A stretch of DNA of 64,000 bases from Hirudinaria manillensis (GCA_034509925.1 CM067528.1:3224501-3288500); one strand, 5' to 3'. Counted from the first letter of the stretch, positions 13,721-60,842 are shown. The notes: generated from the sequence alone by a model not told the origin. Numbers and translations: made by a program.

Positions 13721-14573
13721 ATTAAGAGTCAATTTATTTATTTATTTAATTAATTAATTAAATTTATTTATTTATTCCAGTAATACCATAAATTTATTTT
13801 AATTTATCTTATCCCCTTTTTTATGAAAATTTGTCCACGTCGTCTCGGGTAATTCGAACGTTGATTTAGTTCGTAATTGAATTAAGGAATGTGATTATTT
13901 GTAATTATTTATGAATTTTATTTTTTTTATTTCTATAATATAGTTTTATAGTAAAATATTATTAATAACATTATTTATCGTAATTATCGTAAATTATGCC
14001 TATAAAATGGCATTACTTAATGTAATGTTTTAGCAGAACGGTTTTACTTTCTGCCTTTCTACTATTTTAAATAATTAAAATATAAAAATATTTAAAATGT
14101 TATCATGCAATTTTTATAATTACTAAACTATTTGTCTTTCAATTGGATAAATAAAATCGGTTCCCAACTTTGTTAGCAATTTAATTTAAAATTAATTAAA
14201 ATTCATTAGCGGAACGAACTTATTGACCCCGGTTGCCATTGTTGTTTCAGGAAAACATGTTTTTGGTTTTTAAGTAATTTCATTAAAACAGTAATTTAGG
14301 AATGTTTATGAAGCCATTTTGACTTATTTAACGACAAAATAAATAATATTACGTAGAAATGTTACGGAATATTAAATAGAAATTACGAATATATTATTAG
14401 TAAATTTTATAATTATAATTTTATAATTAGTGAATTTCAAGTCTCTTGGAAATGTAATCCCGATACTGAAATCATCGCTTGATTCCAAATCTAATTCAAA
14501 GAACTGCAGGGATTTGGAATTTGCCGAAGAAGAAAAGATAATTTGATTTTTGGCGAATCAACCTGGAACGACC

Positions 14574-14774
14574 TGATACAACCGATACAACTGATACTGA
14601 TACAACCGATACTGATACAACCGATACAACTGATACTAATACAACCGATACTGATACAACCGATACAACTGATACTGATACAACCGATACTGATACAACC
14701 GATTCTGATACAACCGATACCGATACAACCGATACTGATACAGACGACACTGATACAATCGACACTGATACAAG
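14574..14774. repeat. GATACAACC/GATACT minisatellite
   Basis: About 200 bases of intermixed GATACAACC, GATACAACT and GATACT units, a higher-order repeat ending in GACACT variants. The Val-Ser-rich and Ile-Gln-rich readings are repeat artefacts. Confidence 0.92.
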
Positions 14775-15184
14775 CAGTTGTTGCCTTCTAGGAAACTTTC
14801 ACTGAACTCTCTGGACCGGGGAATAAATCAGGATTTTTTTTCTTTTGCGGAATTAAAAATTAAAGTTACGATAATGTTTTTGTTCGATTTTCTGGTGAGA
14901 TATAAGAAAAACTTTTTATCTTACATAAATTATTTATTTATTTATTTATTAACCTTTACAGTTATGCAATTATGAGAAACCTTGAATTTATTTCGGAATA
15001 AATTCTTATGTTGTGCGTCTTCCAAGTTTCAGAAGTTGACAGTTGAAGAATATTTATTAGACGTTTAATTCTCTGAATAAAAAAAAAACACAATAAAAAC
15101 ATCTTGACTAAGATTTTAGAAGCGTTTCAAAAATGACAAAACTGTGCCGTTTAATTCACTTAGAATACAACTTCATAGATTCAA

Positions 15185-15217
<33 letters not shown>

Positions 15218-15598
15218 GGTAGAAACGAGAGCCTTATATAAAAATAGTCTTATTCAATAATGAAATCTTCAAAATAGGAGAATTTTCGGAAAATACATCT
15301 CAATCTAGATTCCAAGCAGAGAAAAAAAAAAGAAAATGATGGATAAAATAATTCTAATTATTGGTTGGCCGAATGAAAATAATATGCTCCATCTAAATGA
15401 AGGTACAGAGCGTTGAGTATGCATAATTGTTTTAACACTGTTCTTGTAAGCCACATCTAAGACACGAGATTCGTAAGTTACAAGTTGGCTAACATTGCTA
15501 AAAATGTAGAAGGAGCAACACAGAAGTTCTAAGCTTATCCGTCGGACACACAACTGTCTTTACTAACGATTACTTAATAGTGAATTCTCAACATTGTT

Positions 15599-15648
15599 CT
15601 GTTGTTGTTGTTGTTGTTGTTGTTGTTGCTGTTCTTGTTGTTGTTAAC
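15599..15648. repeat. (GTT)n microsatellites
   Basis: A run of GTT/TTG triplets with one GCT and one TCT interruption. A similar perfect run lies at 15186-15216. Confidence 0.9.
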
Positions 15649-16111
15649 TCTCGTAAATGTTAAAGTGTTATAACGCAACGAAGTGTCGTTGGCACAGCAA
15701 CCTCTAGTACAGATGGCGCCAATTATTTTCCAAAAACCCAGATTTCCAGCAACTTGCCCTCAACTAGTAGAAAACTAAAACTTATTGCAAACGTACAAAA
15801 AAGTCGCATCCAAAAATTAACTCAAAGTAACAACTGAAAATTTTCAACTAAGTTCAATTGGTATAAAAACAAAGTCGATTATTAAAAAAAAAACAAAAAA
15901 AAACAAACATATTAAATAGAAAATAAATAAATAAATAAATAAAAATAAATTTATAAAAAAATTGAAAGAAAATGTGTAAATCAAAACGCAAGCATAAAAT
16001 TTGCACCTAGGGTAACATGCGTGGAAGACAAAAGAAAAGTTAAGTTTCTGTCTGTCACGTGAGACCAAAAATGAGCTATTCCCCTAAGTCGCTCCATCCA
16101 TCCTCCACGCT

Positions 16112-16238
16112 TCCTCAAAATAAATAAATAAATAAATAAAATAAAATAAATAAATAAAATAAATAAATAAAATAAATAAAATAAATAAAATAAATAAAAT
16201 AAATAAAATAAATAAAATAAATAAATAATAAATAATAA
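16112..16238. repeat. (AAAT)n/(AAAAT)n tract next to PMCA 3' end
   Basis: AAAT and AAAAT units run to within about 60 bases of the PMCA stop codon (16296-16298). The PMCA 3' UTR on the minus strand therefore starts with a TTTA/ATTT-rich tract. Confidence 0.9.
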
Positions 16239-16295
16239 AGAAGAAGAAGAAGAAACAGGCGTTGCTGTTGCTAAGGTGCATCTATAATCAAGTCG

Positions 16296-31459
<15,164 letters not shown>

Positions 31460-31474
<15 letters not shown>

Positions 31475-31517
31475 TTCTGCTTTCTTTTTTGATCCAATCA
31501 AATTTTTAATTTGACGT
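31460..31517 (-). other. PMCA first coding exon with 5' UTR
   Basis: Minus-strand acceptor gcag at 31518-31521 and donor GTGAGT after GAA at 31460 bracket a 58-nt exon. The ATG at 31474-31472 reads MTSSE and splices in phase 0 to EKRRINKPS in exon 2. A further non-coding 5' exon upstream is therefore expected but was not identified. Confidence 0.85.
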
Positions 31518-31610
31518 CTGCAAAATAAAAAAATAAAAAATAATAATTTAAAAATAAATTTAATTAACAGTACAATACCAGTATAACGTGTTATTGTATA
31601 TACACATATC

Positions 31611-31675
31611 TCACTTGCTTACCATTGGTCAGTCAGTGGTTGGTACATGCATACATAAAGTATTTATGAGATTTA
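31611..31675. repeat. Dispersed repeat, copy 2
   Basis: A diverged direct copy of the segment at 30095-30150, sharing ttaccattggtcagtc and acatgcata, with a short insertion before the shared tttatgagatt. Confidence 0.85.
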
Positions 31676-31705
31676 CATGATATACGTGATAGATTGATCG
31701 GTGAT

Positions 31706-31932
<227 letters not shown>

Positions 31933-32171
31933 TTTGGTGCTATCATCAATAACATCTTCCACACCATCAACAACATCAACCAACCTAAACATCCAAACCA
32001 TCACCCCCATCCAAACCACTGAACCACCAACAAAACACGATGCAATTTCAAGAAGCAAAAAAAAATCGACGATAATCTTTCTCCTCCTGCACAGGAAGCG
32101 TTCCTGTGGAAACGGCTGCCATAGCAACCGTTGCTTAGAGCCGGTATCGATTGTTGTCGATTGACCGGTGT

Positions 32172-32238
32172 ATGGATGGATGGATGGATGGATGGATGGA
32201 TGGATGGATGGATGGATGGATGGATGGATGGATGGATG
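32172..32238. repeat. Perfect (GGAT)n tetranucleotide microsatellite
   Basis: About 16 uninterrupted GGAT units. Confidence 0.96.
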
Positions 32239-32663
32239 AATGAACGGTCAGAGGTCACGGAAGAATTGCCTGAACTTTTACTCAAACTAGTTTTAGACTT
32301 CATAATATTGGCCAATTACGTACTGCATTTATAAAAGTTATGGAATAAATTATGACAAGCAGCTGTTATATTAGTTATTATAAATAACCGATTAATATTA
32401 ATTTCTCTTCTGGAAGTTTGCAGTGCATAGAAGCAGCAGCAGATAATTCCTGAGCATGGAAATCAGTCGAGCGATCGATGCTCCACATCCACTCATCCGA
32501 GGTTCACGCTTCGCCTGTTCATCGATTTTCAACTCATTGTCACTCAAGCGTGTCGTTCGAGCATGGAGCATGCCGGTCATGGAGAAGCCCATCTGTTTCC
32601 ATCCGACGGTGGAGACTCGTTTACACCGGTCCGAGTGCACCGTCTTAATGTTACAATTATGCG

Positions 32664-32732
32664 CATCATCATCATCATCCTCGTCATCATCATCATCATC
32701 ATCGTTATCATCATCATCATCGTCGTTGTAAT
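32664..32732. repeat. (ATC)n tract
   Basis: ATC triplets with CTC and GTC/GTT interruptions. Confidence 0.85.
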
Positions 32733-33191
32733 GCATCATGGTGATTCATGCTTCATGTGGCAAGTGTGTCCAATTCTTACTCTTGTTGGTAATTTGAGCA
32801 AACAATCACTTTTTTTTTCACCTGCAAATTGTCTGAGAGTTCAGTTTGATTGGATATGCTTTGAAGTCTTTCCAGATCACCCAAGAAGTTGCTAATTCAT
32901 CACGTGCATTAAGATCACGTGCATTGTGCTGCGCGTCCATCGCAGATCGTGTACATCGAATCAGGTGCATTGTTTACCGAATTTTTATAGTTTTCCTTTT
33001 CCTTCCTCATTTTTCTTATTTTCTTATTATTATTATTATTATTTATTATTATTATTTATTTTTATTTTTATATTATTATTATTCAAGAAAACAAAAGCAG
33101 GCGAATACTGATCGATATCATATCGATCTCATGCAAGGCTGTTGTATTCATTATCTTGCTGATTATATTTTCTACTGGAAGATGACAAACG

Positions 33192-33272
33192 TGACGCCGT
33201 GATGAAGACAACGACGACAATGACGATGATGATGATGATGACGACGACAATGACGATGATGATGACGATGAC
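33192..33272. repeat. (GAT/GAC)n tract
   Basis: GAT and GAC triplets in two blocks. Confidence 0.85.
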
Positions 33273-34046
33273 GGTTCTGATGTTCATAAGTAGAGATTCC
33301 TTTAATACAACTCTACAGCTTATAACGAACTATATTCATTCGTCCAACTAGGAACTCATGATTTCTGAATTAAATTTAAATTATTTTTAAAATTATATTT
33401 TTAAATTAAAAAATATTTTTTTCTTCAAATTATTCGATTACATTCTTAAAACTCAATTTCGAGACCGTCCATTTTGATTCGGATGCACTTTTCACAACTC
33501 CAAAAAAAAAAAACAAAAACAAATGTTCGACGTAACTCGACGTTGTTACGTGGAAAATAAAGGAAAGTTTGGCTGAAAGATATTGGAACTCATCAGAATA
33601 TTTTACGAGATTTTCAAAACATTCGTAACTTTCTGGAGTCTGAGATCGGTGGAATTCTGGATTCCATGTGGAATGCTTGTCCAGCGGATGGACCGATGGT
33701 CGGAGGAACGAAATAAAAGTAAGTGAAGGTGAATAGATGAGGTGATAGATGGATGGCTAGATGAATGAATAGACGAATGGATGGATAGATGGACGTACGG
33801 ATGGATGGATGGATTGCTGAACGCAGAATTGATGGAGCACTCCTAGGCAGGAATAAATCGACGTTAGACTTGCATAACATTATATCATTTAGATATGGAA
33901 CCTCTCACAACCGTCCACTGCAAACTATAAAACAGTCCCATTTCCTAACTCCATGGCCAAAAATGAGTCTCCAATTTCTCTGATTTATCATTTAAGGTGG
34001 GTAATTGATCTTTCGAATGTAGTGCTTTGTTGTTGCAGTACGTCTG

Positions 34047-34181
34047 TGACATTCTCTATGTGACAGTGTGTCTGTGACATTCTGTCTGTGACAGTGTGTC
34101 TGTGACATTCTGTCTGTGACAGTGTGTCTGTGACAGTGTGTCTGTGACATTCTGTCTGTGACAGTGTGTCTGTGACAGTAT
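34047..34181. repeat. 14-bp minisatellite (GTGTGTCTGTGACA / TTCTGTCTGTGACA)
   Basis: About nine to ten tandem 14-base units of two alternating types sharing the core TCTGTGACA. Confidence 0.93.
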
Positions 34182-37100
34182 GCTCACGCACATCGGAGGA
34201 CCATCCTCGTCTCTACTTATTTATTTATCCTCTCAAATCTCCGAGACCTGAGCGCAATAGGAATGACTTTAGGTTAAATCATCGATGTTATTGATGACAG
34301 ACTGGTGAATGTTTTTATTTCTCTGATTTTTTTTATTTCTTTGTTTTTTTTTTCCATTTATAATATTATGGCGAAATGGAACGCTGGTGATAAACGTGAT
34401 ATTCACGGAAGCGAAGGATTGTTTGGCGTCCGACGGGATCCTATCCGAGATGAAGGTGCTGATATCGATCCCACCGAATACCTCGAACGGTGAAACTAAT
34501 TTTGAATCTTTGATAGCTCCCCATCAACAATTCGAACAATTCATCACCTCGGAAGCCTCGTGCTTTCTAAATGATGGCAGGAACATCTGCCGTAGCCACG
34601 GAGATAAATACACGTCCCTCTTAAAAGGATTTTAATCTCTCAATTAAAGATATCTCCAGAACACTTGATCATCGTTTCCTGCCACCCACTAACGAGAGAT
34701 GATCAATTGGATGGAACCTGAACAGCTGAAAGAGTTCCAATGAGGATTCTACGAGGTGAATTCATTCCACCTGAAGGGTGGAAACTCAGAAGTTCATTGC
34801 TGATCCAGAAATAAGGTGAACTCCGTTGATAGCAGCCTGGCAACATGGTTTCCACTTATGGATGTTTTCCAAAATTCCAAGAGAAAGTACGAGTAAACCT
34901 TTCCAGCACGAGGTGGATGTTTCGCTGGCGGATTTGTTGATGAGTTGGTGAAAGTTCGGTGATGATAATGAAGACGATGATAGCTATGACAACGACGACG
35001 ACGACGACGATTGCCAAAATAGCAACACTACATCTTACTTAACCGGTCTTTTAACGAACAGCTGAGTAATTTGATACTCGAAGAATTCTTTGAAATATCA
35101 TTTGATTTGCAATCAATAAGTTTTTTTCTTTTTCAACTAGATATAATTTTGTTGTTGTTGCTGTTGCTGTAGTGAATCACCAAGAATGTAATTTAGCATA
35201 ATTTCCTTGATGTTGCCTCTCCTTACGGATACTCATTAATTTCTAAGAGAAAGAAAGAAATAAAGAATCGTCGATTGGATAAAGATGTACGCACGAAACA
35301 AGTTACATTAGAATGCAATGAACAATGTTTTCAAAACAAACTTTAAAACAAACCCAGGAAAAACCTACCAAAGCAGTCTTGAGAAAGCAATTCTTGTCGT
35401 CCACTCCTGACACTCTTCAAAACATGTTCGTATGTTCGTTGTACGAGAGAAAAAAAAAACGAGAGAGCAACTAAACTGACATTAAACAGTTATTAATCCG
35501 AGAAGGAATAACTCGAGTTGGCCAAATCTAAGAGTGGCAGAACAACCAGCAAGTCTTAATAAACAGATTCAACACCATCCACTGCCTGGCGGGTGCTCGT
35601 ATTGAGCATTCATTTTCCAGTCTTTTTAAAAGAAACGCGCCCCATCAGAAAGATTTAATTTATTATTCAGAAAAAGCGGCGAATATGTTTGGAAACAATA
35701 ATTTCAAGTGCAGAGTTGAGGACATCTACTCAAAGAGGTGGAGCTGAGAGCTGGTTGTGAGTAGCTTCCGAACAGCTGTCTGTATTGCGTTCGGTATCTG
35801 TATCGACGGGCCATGTTTTGCTTGGGGTTGTCGGAATAAAAAAAACCCACATCACCGTGGCACTAGTAAGAGACTTCAATCGTCTCATTTATCACTCAAC
35901 CTGAGTCTTCCAAGAAGCTGTCTCGTGTTCATTGTTTCAAAGCATTTCAAAGCAATAATCCAGTCGCCTAAGGAAGAAAAGGCGCAACTCCAGATTTGGC
36001 TACGCGGATGCTGCTGGTACCATTGCATCACAGGACATAAAATATTCTCAGATGGCTTTATGGGAAGCAGAGAATTTGCCGTTACCAATCGTCGGCGTGA
36101 ATATTAACAATATTTTCCAGCGGATGGAATGGTTGGTTGGTTGGTTGTTTGGTTGTTTGGTTGACCGGTTTATTGATTGACTGGTACCTCGTAAACATTG
36201 GTTGATTGGTTACCTGGTTGGTTGATTGAGAAAGTTGGATCATTTTAAGTTTACAATCAAGGATAGCCAGCCAGCCAGTATCTCCAGGAAAAGGAGATTC
36301 AGGGAATGACAAAGTTCGTCTAAAATACTGCAGATGTTTTTATTATTAAATTCACTTCAGTTATTATGCTATTATGTTTTGCGTCCACACGAACTCCTAA
36401 AAGCCACACCACGTTGTTTGTGAAAACAAGGAAGGGTGTTTACGAGGTACAGTTCTTAAAATGTATTACGAAGCATAATTATTCTCCTCTTTAACAGGCT
36501 TTTCCAGAAGAAAGCTTCGCAAGTTCGAGTCCCATTTTGAATTTCAATTTCGTCCAGAACCGACCGAGTGGCCAACCAATTGTTTCACGGCAACTGAGGG
36601 CCAGCTTTGGTTAAAAGTTGACGTCGATACGTAGGAACACTTCCTCGTAGGAAAAAGAAGAGATTGATGGAGAGGTTGAGAAAGGAATGCTCCAGTGTGC
36701 TGCTGTGTGAGCTTGCTGTGCTGTGTTCCCAATGCATGGAATTAACATCGCTAAGCGTATTTATTCCATTGCTCATTTCCACCTCTGATCTGCGATTTAC
36801 TTCTTCAATTTTATCGGCAAACGAAGACAATGACGACGACGACGACGACGTCGATAACTATGATGACACTAAAAACAACAACAACAACAATAACTACGAT
36901 GGCAACACAGACAACGACGATAATAATTATTCAGTACTTTGTTGAATTTTTCCTAAGATCGACTGTCTGTTATAATTAAAGCCTTATTTTTTCAGGGAAA
37001 ACTCGATTCAAATCGTCATTTCAGCAAAGTTCACTTTTCATCCGAGATTTTGAAGTCTTAAATGCCGATAGAAAATAAAAATTTCATCCTTGGCTTTATT

Positions 37101-38340
37101 TTTGAATTTCAAAAGCGATGAAAGCATTTAATTAATTTAATAAAGATAAAGGTTAGAAATAAAAACAGATAATCATGCTTATCAGTTTCGTCTGATTGGC
37201 CAGCATTATTTATACTGGAAAACTTATCCAGCTTCTTAAATATCTCTTTAAAAAAAAAAGTAATGTCTGATCTTTCCTTCGATCTTTAACCAACTTTAAG
37301 ATGCGAGTAACTCGTGAATTAATTAATTACTTAATTATTCACTGATTTATCAGCATTAAATTGATTATTTACATTTAATAATCATTCAAAACTTGTCAGT
37401 TGAAATAAAAACAAAGCATTTTCAATAAATCTCAAGGGGGCTTTCTCGTTAAGAATGTCGCTTGGGCGAAACTTTAAAATTTAAAATTTATGGTTGAAGC
37501 GGCCAATTGAATCCAGTTGGATTCCATGGACCCCAAAATGATCCTTCGGTTCCCTGCCCCCAGTTATTGATTGTATCCCTGGGTTTGTATTTATTATGTA
37601 TTGTTTTACTTTATGTTTCATTGTTTCGAGAAATATCCTTCGGGTTTTTATGTCGTGTTTTTCTTTTTTAAAGATTTTCAATATTTTTCATGTTTGTAAT
37701 TACAGGAGTAGAGCGGTTAACGTCTGCAGTTGGAGGCGCCAGAGAAATATTGAGAATTATTATTATTATTGTTATTGTTATTGTTATTCTTATTCTTATT
37801 GTTATTCTTATTATTATTATTATTATTGTTGTTGTTGTTGTTGTTGTTGCGATCTCTGTTTTTGTTATTGTGTTTACCACCGGCATTTGGAATCGAAGCA
37901 TTAAATCAAGTTTATCTTTTAAAAAAAGGTTTTTATTTAAGTGGAGCTTCCTTGTAATTTCTGCTTTTGATAGTCTTTGAGAGTGAAAGAGTCTGATTGT
38001 CTTCAACTTGTTCGTTCTGCACGTACATCATCTCCTCTTTACGACCTCTCGGAATGTTTCTGAGGTCGGCGAAGAAATAGGAAACATTTATATAGCGCTT
38101 CCTTGCTTCCTCCTGGGAAGTTTCCATTTCAAAACTGGAAGTCCGTAAAAGCTGCTGGATCCTTTGAATGATGCAAAGGAAGCAATAAAAATCCCTTTCC
38201 ATTTAAGGAACTCACCAGGAAGTAAACTGAGAAAGTAAACGATGGAGTTACGTAAAGCATACGAAGGGCATTAAAAATCAACAAACACATCATTAGCGCC
38301 CGTCGAATTAAATTTTCCTTTAAATTATTTCATTGCAATG

Positions 38341-38448
38341 TGCATGGATGCATGGAATGGTCACGTGGCATGGATACATGGAAAGGATACATGGAAAGGA
38401 TACATGGAATGGATACATGGAATGGATACATGGAATGGTTGGTTACAT
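38341..38448. repeat. ATACATGGAATGG-type minisatellite
   Basis: Tandem 14-base units (ggatacatggaatg / ggatacatggaaag), five or more copies, preceded by two variant copies. Confidence 0.9.
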
Positions 38449-40194
38449 GGATTGAACTCACGGGGCGAATTACATTTACTTTGTTTAGCTCTTGTGTGCT
38501 TTGAATGTGAACATCTCTAGTAACTGTGGATTGATAGGCATTATTATAATTATAAAGATTATAATAATAATAAATAATAGTATTCATAATAATAATAATA
38601 ATAAATATACCATTTGCATTTCATTAATTTTTAAACGATTTTGTCAAAGTTTTCTAATGGCTTTATACCAAGCACCAAAATCATGGATTTGAATGATTGT
38701 TATGTCGGTAATTAAAGTCAAAAACCTTAGAAATCGTCAAGAAGATTATATAACGATATATAATTCATGACATTATTTAAAAAATAATCATAAAATATCC
38801 ATTTGGAAATTCGCCGAAAAATCCGACAGGGGTCTTCTGAAAGAAATTTGAGAACGGGAAAGACTTCAATCGGTTGCTTTATTCTGAATGATGGAGGCAG
38901 GGAGAGGTCAACAAGGGTCATCAACCAAGCCCTAGAAAGTTGAGGGTTCGCAACCCTTGAAAATATATTAAATGGACCTTAGTGCTTTCTTAATCAAGCA
39001 GAATAAATGAATAAATACAAAATAAATAAATACAAAATAAAATCAAAATAAATTCAAAATAAACCGTTGATAACGAATCGATAAGACAATGGAGTTTCGA
39101 TGTCCATTAATGCTGTGAGAGAAACGTAAACGAAAGTGAAACTGCGAATCATTGAATGATGGAAACTTGACGATGGAAAGTTGGACAGAAAAATTGAAAA
39201 ATAGTTTTGGAGTTCATGGAGGGAAATGAATTCTGAATAATTTTAAATTTAGCAGTAATTAAACTTTATTAATATTTTATTAGTTAGTAATAATTTAAAT
39301 ATAATTACATTACTTAATGACTGCTAATTAATACTTTAATAATTAGTTAACTGATTGAAGACATATTAAAAAGTTATTAAAATGTTTTCTCTCAAGTCTC
39401 AGTCTTTGGTTTTCTTTAATTAATTTCTAATAATAAAATAATATAAAAATATAAAAAAATAATAATATAATGATAAAAATTAATTCCTTGACTTGTTTAC
39501 TGACGTTTTCAAATTAGATTCTTGAGATTCTCATGATTTACATTTCCTTTTTCATTTATTTAATATTAACTTATTATATTAATATTAATTAATTATTAAC
39601 ACTTATTATATTAACATCAACCAATAATAATAATAACAATAAATAATCTGAATTTATCATTAAGTTTTAAATCACAGGAAGATATAACATTAGCATCTGT
39701 TTTATAATGGTATGTTTTATATATTTTATTTATTATAATTGTGATTTAAATCTTTGATTTGTCTTTATTGTCGTCTTTTGTTTGCAGTCTGCGTTCAGTG
39801 CAAACCACTAAAAGTAATGTTTAAAATGTTTTAAATCCTTGTACAAATCAATTTTCAGTCTCAAAAATTCTTCTAAATTTCCCAATGTTTCTTGTTCAAA
39901 TTGCGTTTAATTTGTTTAATTTGTTTATTTTTTTCAACAAATGTGGATGGCAGGATGAATTTCAGGATGAGATTTGCCAGCTCACAATTTCCAGAAAAAA
40001 GAAATAAAACCTGAATTTTAGGCGAATCGTAATTCCGAGAGAAATTTTCCATTCGTTCCAAAGATGGACACCCGCTTTCAAAGTAATCCATGTTCTCAGA
40101 GATCACAGAACTTTCACCATCGATGTCATCGACGTCGTCATCGTCATCACAGTCGTGACAAAAATCAACATCATTCACTTTTCTAACCTCATCA

Positions 40195-40290
40195 TCGATA
40201 ATCGATGTCATTGCCATCATCATCATCATCATCATCGTCATCATCATCATCATCACCATCATCATCATCGTCATCGTCATTATCATCATT
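40195..40290. repeat. (ATC)n tracts
   Basis: ATC-type triplets. Related tracts occur at 40440-40505 (ATG then AAT then ATC) and 40620-40712. Confidence 0.85.
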
Positions 40291-42099
40291 TCGTCGTCCT
40301 CGTGATGGCGGCTGATGAGATTGCAAATTAACAATCTTCTTTCATGGACCTGCACAATGTGCTTTCCACCTGTTTATTCAGTTCGATTCAATTGCAGACA
40401 TCATGACAGAACATGATTTCATCTCTACCGTAATAATATTAATGATGATGATGATGGTGATAATAATAATAATAATAATAATCATCATCATCATCATCAT
40501 TACCTTTGTTGCCGTCACAACGATCACAATCTTAATCACCGTCGTCATCATCACTTCCATGATAGTCGTCATTCCTAAATTATCCCTCTATCCAAAGCAT
40601 TAATCCTCCGACAAAAATCCTCATCGTCGTCATCATCATTATCATCATCATCATCATCACCATCATCATCATTATCGCCTCCATTACCACCACCATCATC
40701 ATCGTCATCATCGGTGTTTGTTCCTCAGAAAAGGTCGCCACGTGCTCATTCGCTCCAAAGTCAGGTGACGGAGAAGCTGCGCCTGTCGCTTGTGTAGCGC
40801 AAAATGTCAGCCATTTGGACGGATGTTCCTCTCCATTTGGCGCCTTCTTTCCTCTCGATTTTACTCAAAAAAATTGGCGCCTGCGTGATGAATGCCCGGG
40901 AGCTTTTCAAAGTCATTTGTTATTCAAAAGGTGAGCAATTTTCCACCACCATGATGGTGCTTTATGTTCCTAGGCTGGTGTCAGATTTCCAGTCCTAAAT
41001 TCAAAGCTCCTACCTCAACGCGTACCTCAGGAGGTATCCGTTTTGTTTCTGAATCTGTTTAAATCGGATTTTCCTTTCTTTCATTAGTAAGTGTACTTTC
41101 ATTTCTGCCCTAATTGGGGCCACCTCGAGATGGAAAAATCTTTCCAAGCGTCGGCGTTGTTTGCCGTATTTTCACGGCAAATGAAACAAGTCATGAAATC
41201 ATTCCAAAGCAAAGATTAGGCCTGGAAAATAGTCCATGGAATTGAGACAAATCTTTCGCTTGTCAGTTCGGGCATTGGTTAGAAATTCTCCGAGCGAGTT
41301 TTAAATCGAGCACGACACTTGGCTCCCTTACAAAGGAACCGTGGCATTGTCTTTTGAGAAATTGCCTCCGGGGTTAGACGGAGCTGCGTCGGAATAATTT
41401 AAGTGCGTGGAGCTCTTCATTATCGCCTGCCTGGAAGGTCGAGCTGCAAAATAAGGTTGAGGTGGACAAAGAATTCACCAGAAATTTCCCAGAGCAGGGA
41501 ATCTCCAGACGGCCATAAAAAATCGGTTTTGTTCGAGTGGCATTTCTTGCCCGTCAAGAAAGTCGCCGCAAAAGTTAATCGAGATCTGGAATTTGTAAGA
41601 AGAAAGAAAAATAAAAATAAAGAAAAATAAAAATAAAGAAAAATAAAAATAAAGAGATGGAGAGAGGAGAGGAGAAAAGACAAAAAAAAAAAGGACGAAC
41701 GTCCGATTGGATTTTTTGCGTATCAGTTTCGGTGTTCGTTTGTATTTTTTTGATTGTATTTTGTATGTTTTGTATGTGTTTTTTTGTTGGTCGTTTCTAA
41801 ACTTGTTCTCAGTTGAAAGAAATTATCGATTCCAGTGCGAAACAATGGAGCGTATTTTGAAGACATTAAGCTCTGGTCATTCGAGTCGATGTCAACGCCG
41901 ATGACTGTAATAATGAATTATTTACAGAACGCACCCCCATGACTCACTCGGTTGCCAATGACAACGTCTGGCAACATTGGGAAGACAAAAATGAAATATT
42001 CTCTGCTCCGGGATCAGCGAGAATTCATTTGCATGCATAAAGAAGAGCCGAACAGTTGCGCACAGGACCATCAGCGTAGGCATGCGGCCACTAAAACCT

Positions 42100-42853
42100 C
42101 GGGCCAGGTGTCAGGTGACCCCCTCCAGCCAATCACGTCGTACGTGACGGGCGCACCCCTCTTTTGAAGAGAGCGCCACCTCGTGATTAGAGACGAGAAG
42201 AGGACCGGGCTTTTGCGGATCACGAAAGGTGTTCCGTACCTGGTCTGTCATGTAGTGTCGAGTTTTACGGTCGTTACGAGCACCTTGGTCGTCGTTTCCG
42301 CGTAAAAGCCGTAAACCGGCAGACGACTCTGCGTTACGAGCGTTTCATTGATGTTAGGCGCGGAGGATTTCCGTTGTAATCTGCCAGTTCAGAGCTCCTC
42401 GTGTTCTTTGTTCAGCATCAGCAGCGTCGTCGGAGTTGGAGGAGTTTGTAAATAACGTCCTACGATTGTCTATCCAGCACCCTGACTCAGTTGTGACAGA
42501 CAGGCGGACAGAGATTCATTTCCATTGCGAAGAACTTGAGAGTCGCTGAGAGGTCAATGGAAGATTTTCCAACCTCGGGCAACCTATAAACGTGTGTGTG
42601 TTCGCGCGCGCGCGTGCCTGTGTGTGTGTGTGTGTGTGTGTTGGGGTGCGCACAACTCATAACGCGCGTGTACGTGAGTGTGGACCATGTCGTAGGCAGG
42701 AGGAATCAAAGGGGACATATCAGAGACCCCTCTCTCCTCTGAAAAGCATTAGAGGGCGAAGCGGTGTCGAACTAGGAAGATTTGATTAACTGGAGCCCGT
42801 TGAAACATTCCTCTGGCTTCCTTTCCTGATTGGATAATTTCTCAAGAGTCGTG
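42100..42853 (+). promoter_or_regulatory. CpG-rich probable promoter/5' UTR region of the L1-like gene
   Basis: GC and CpG content rise sharply compared with the AT-rich DNA on either side (many cg dinucleotides at 42120-42460, a cgcgcgcg run at 42603, a (TG)n run at 42617-42641), ending at the signal-peptide start codon. No TATA box is obvious. Promoter function is inferred from composition and position only. Confidence 0.45.
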
Positions 42854-60420
<17,567 letters not shown>

Positions 60421-60705
60421 ACATGCATTCAATCGCACTTAAAATAAATTCTTTCAGATTTTCACCAACGCTCAGATTAAACATCTCATCTTTCAAATTG
60501 TTTCCTTTATTTCTTTCTTCCATTTTTCCTTTCTTTCTTTCTTTCTTTATTTTGTTTTTATATAAATATATAAACGCTGCCGTCTACTTGTGGTTCCGAT
60601 GATGTCGTCGAAGCTAAATCGTTTCACGCGCTGTGAAATCTAAACTTTGCTTGATGTGGCAATTTGATTGAATGTCCGAGTTTAAAAGAGGATTTATTTC
60701 TCCAG

Positions 60706-60842
60706 GAATCCAGGCGTCATTCAGCTCTTCCAGGAGTTCCATTCTTTTCCATGTCCCTCTCCATTCCATGAACCTCTACATTTCAAGTGTTCTGTTGGCT
60801 ATTTCTGGAAATTGGATGCGTTTTGTCCGACATTGTAACTAA
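60706..60842 (+). CDS. Candidate alternative terminal exon of the L1-like gene (hydrophobic tail)
   Basis: If exon 12 splices at GCG G|GTTAGA (end 60415), a pyrimidine-rich acceptor (tttatttctccag) opens an exon at 60706 in the matching phase. It reads GIQASFSSSRSSILF... then SMNLYISSVLLAISGNWM and RFVRHCN-stop (TAA 60840-60842), totalling 832 aa. The Ser-rich stretch followed by a hydrophobic segment could be a GPI-attachment signal or a single membrane anchor with a seven-residue tail. A preceding intron in this gene uses a very similar donor (CTC G|GTTAGT at 59989). AATAAA at 61093-61098 would fit as poly(A) signal. Confidence 0.55.

Noticed and set aside
36082-36312. Asn/Gln/Thr-rich minus-strand frame over GGTTGGTTG repeats
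   Set aside because: Explained by a degenerate GGTT tetranucleotide repeat.
40804-40998. 64-codon plus-strand frame starting MSAIWTDVPL
   Set aside because: No domain, no flanking exon with matching phase, and composition like the surrounding non-coding DNA.
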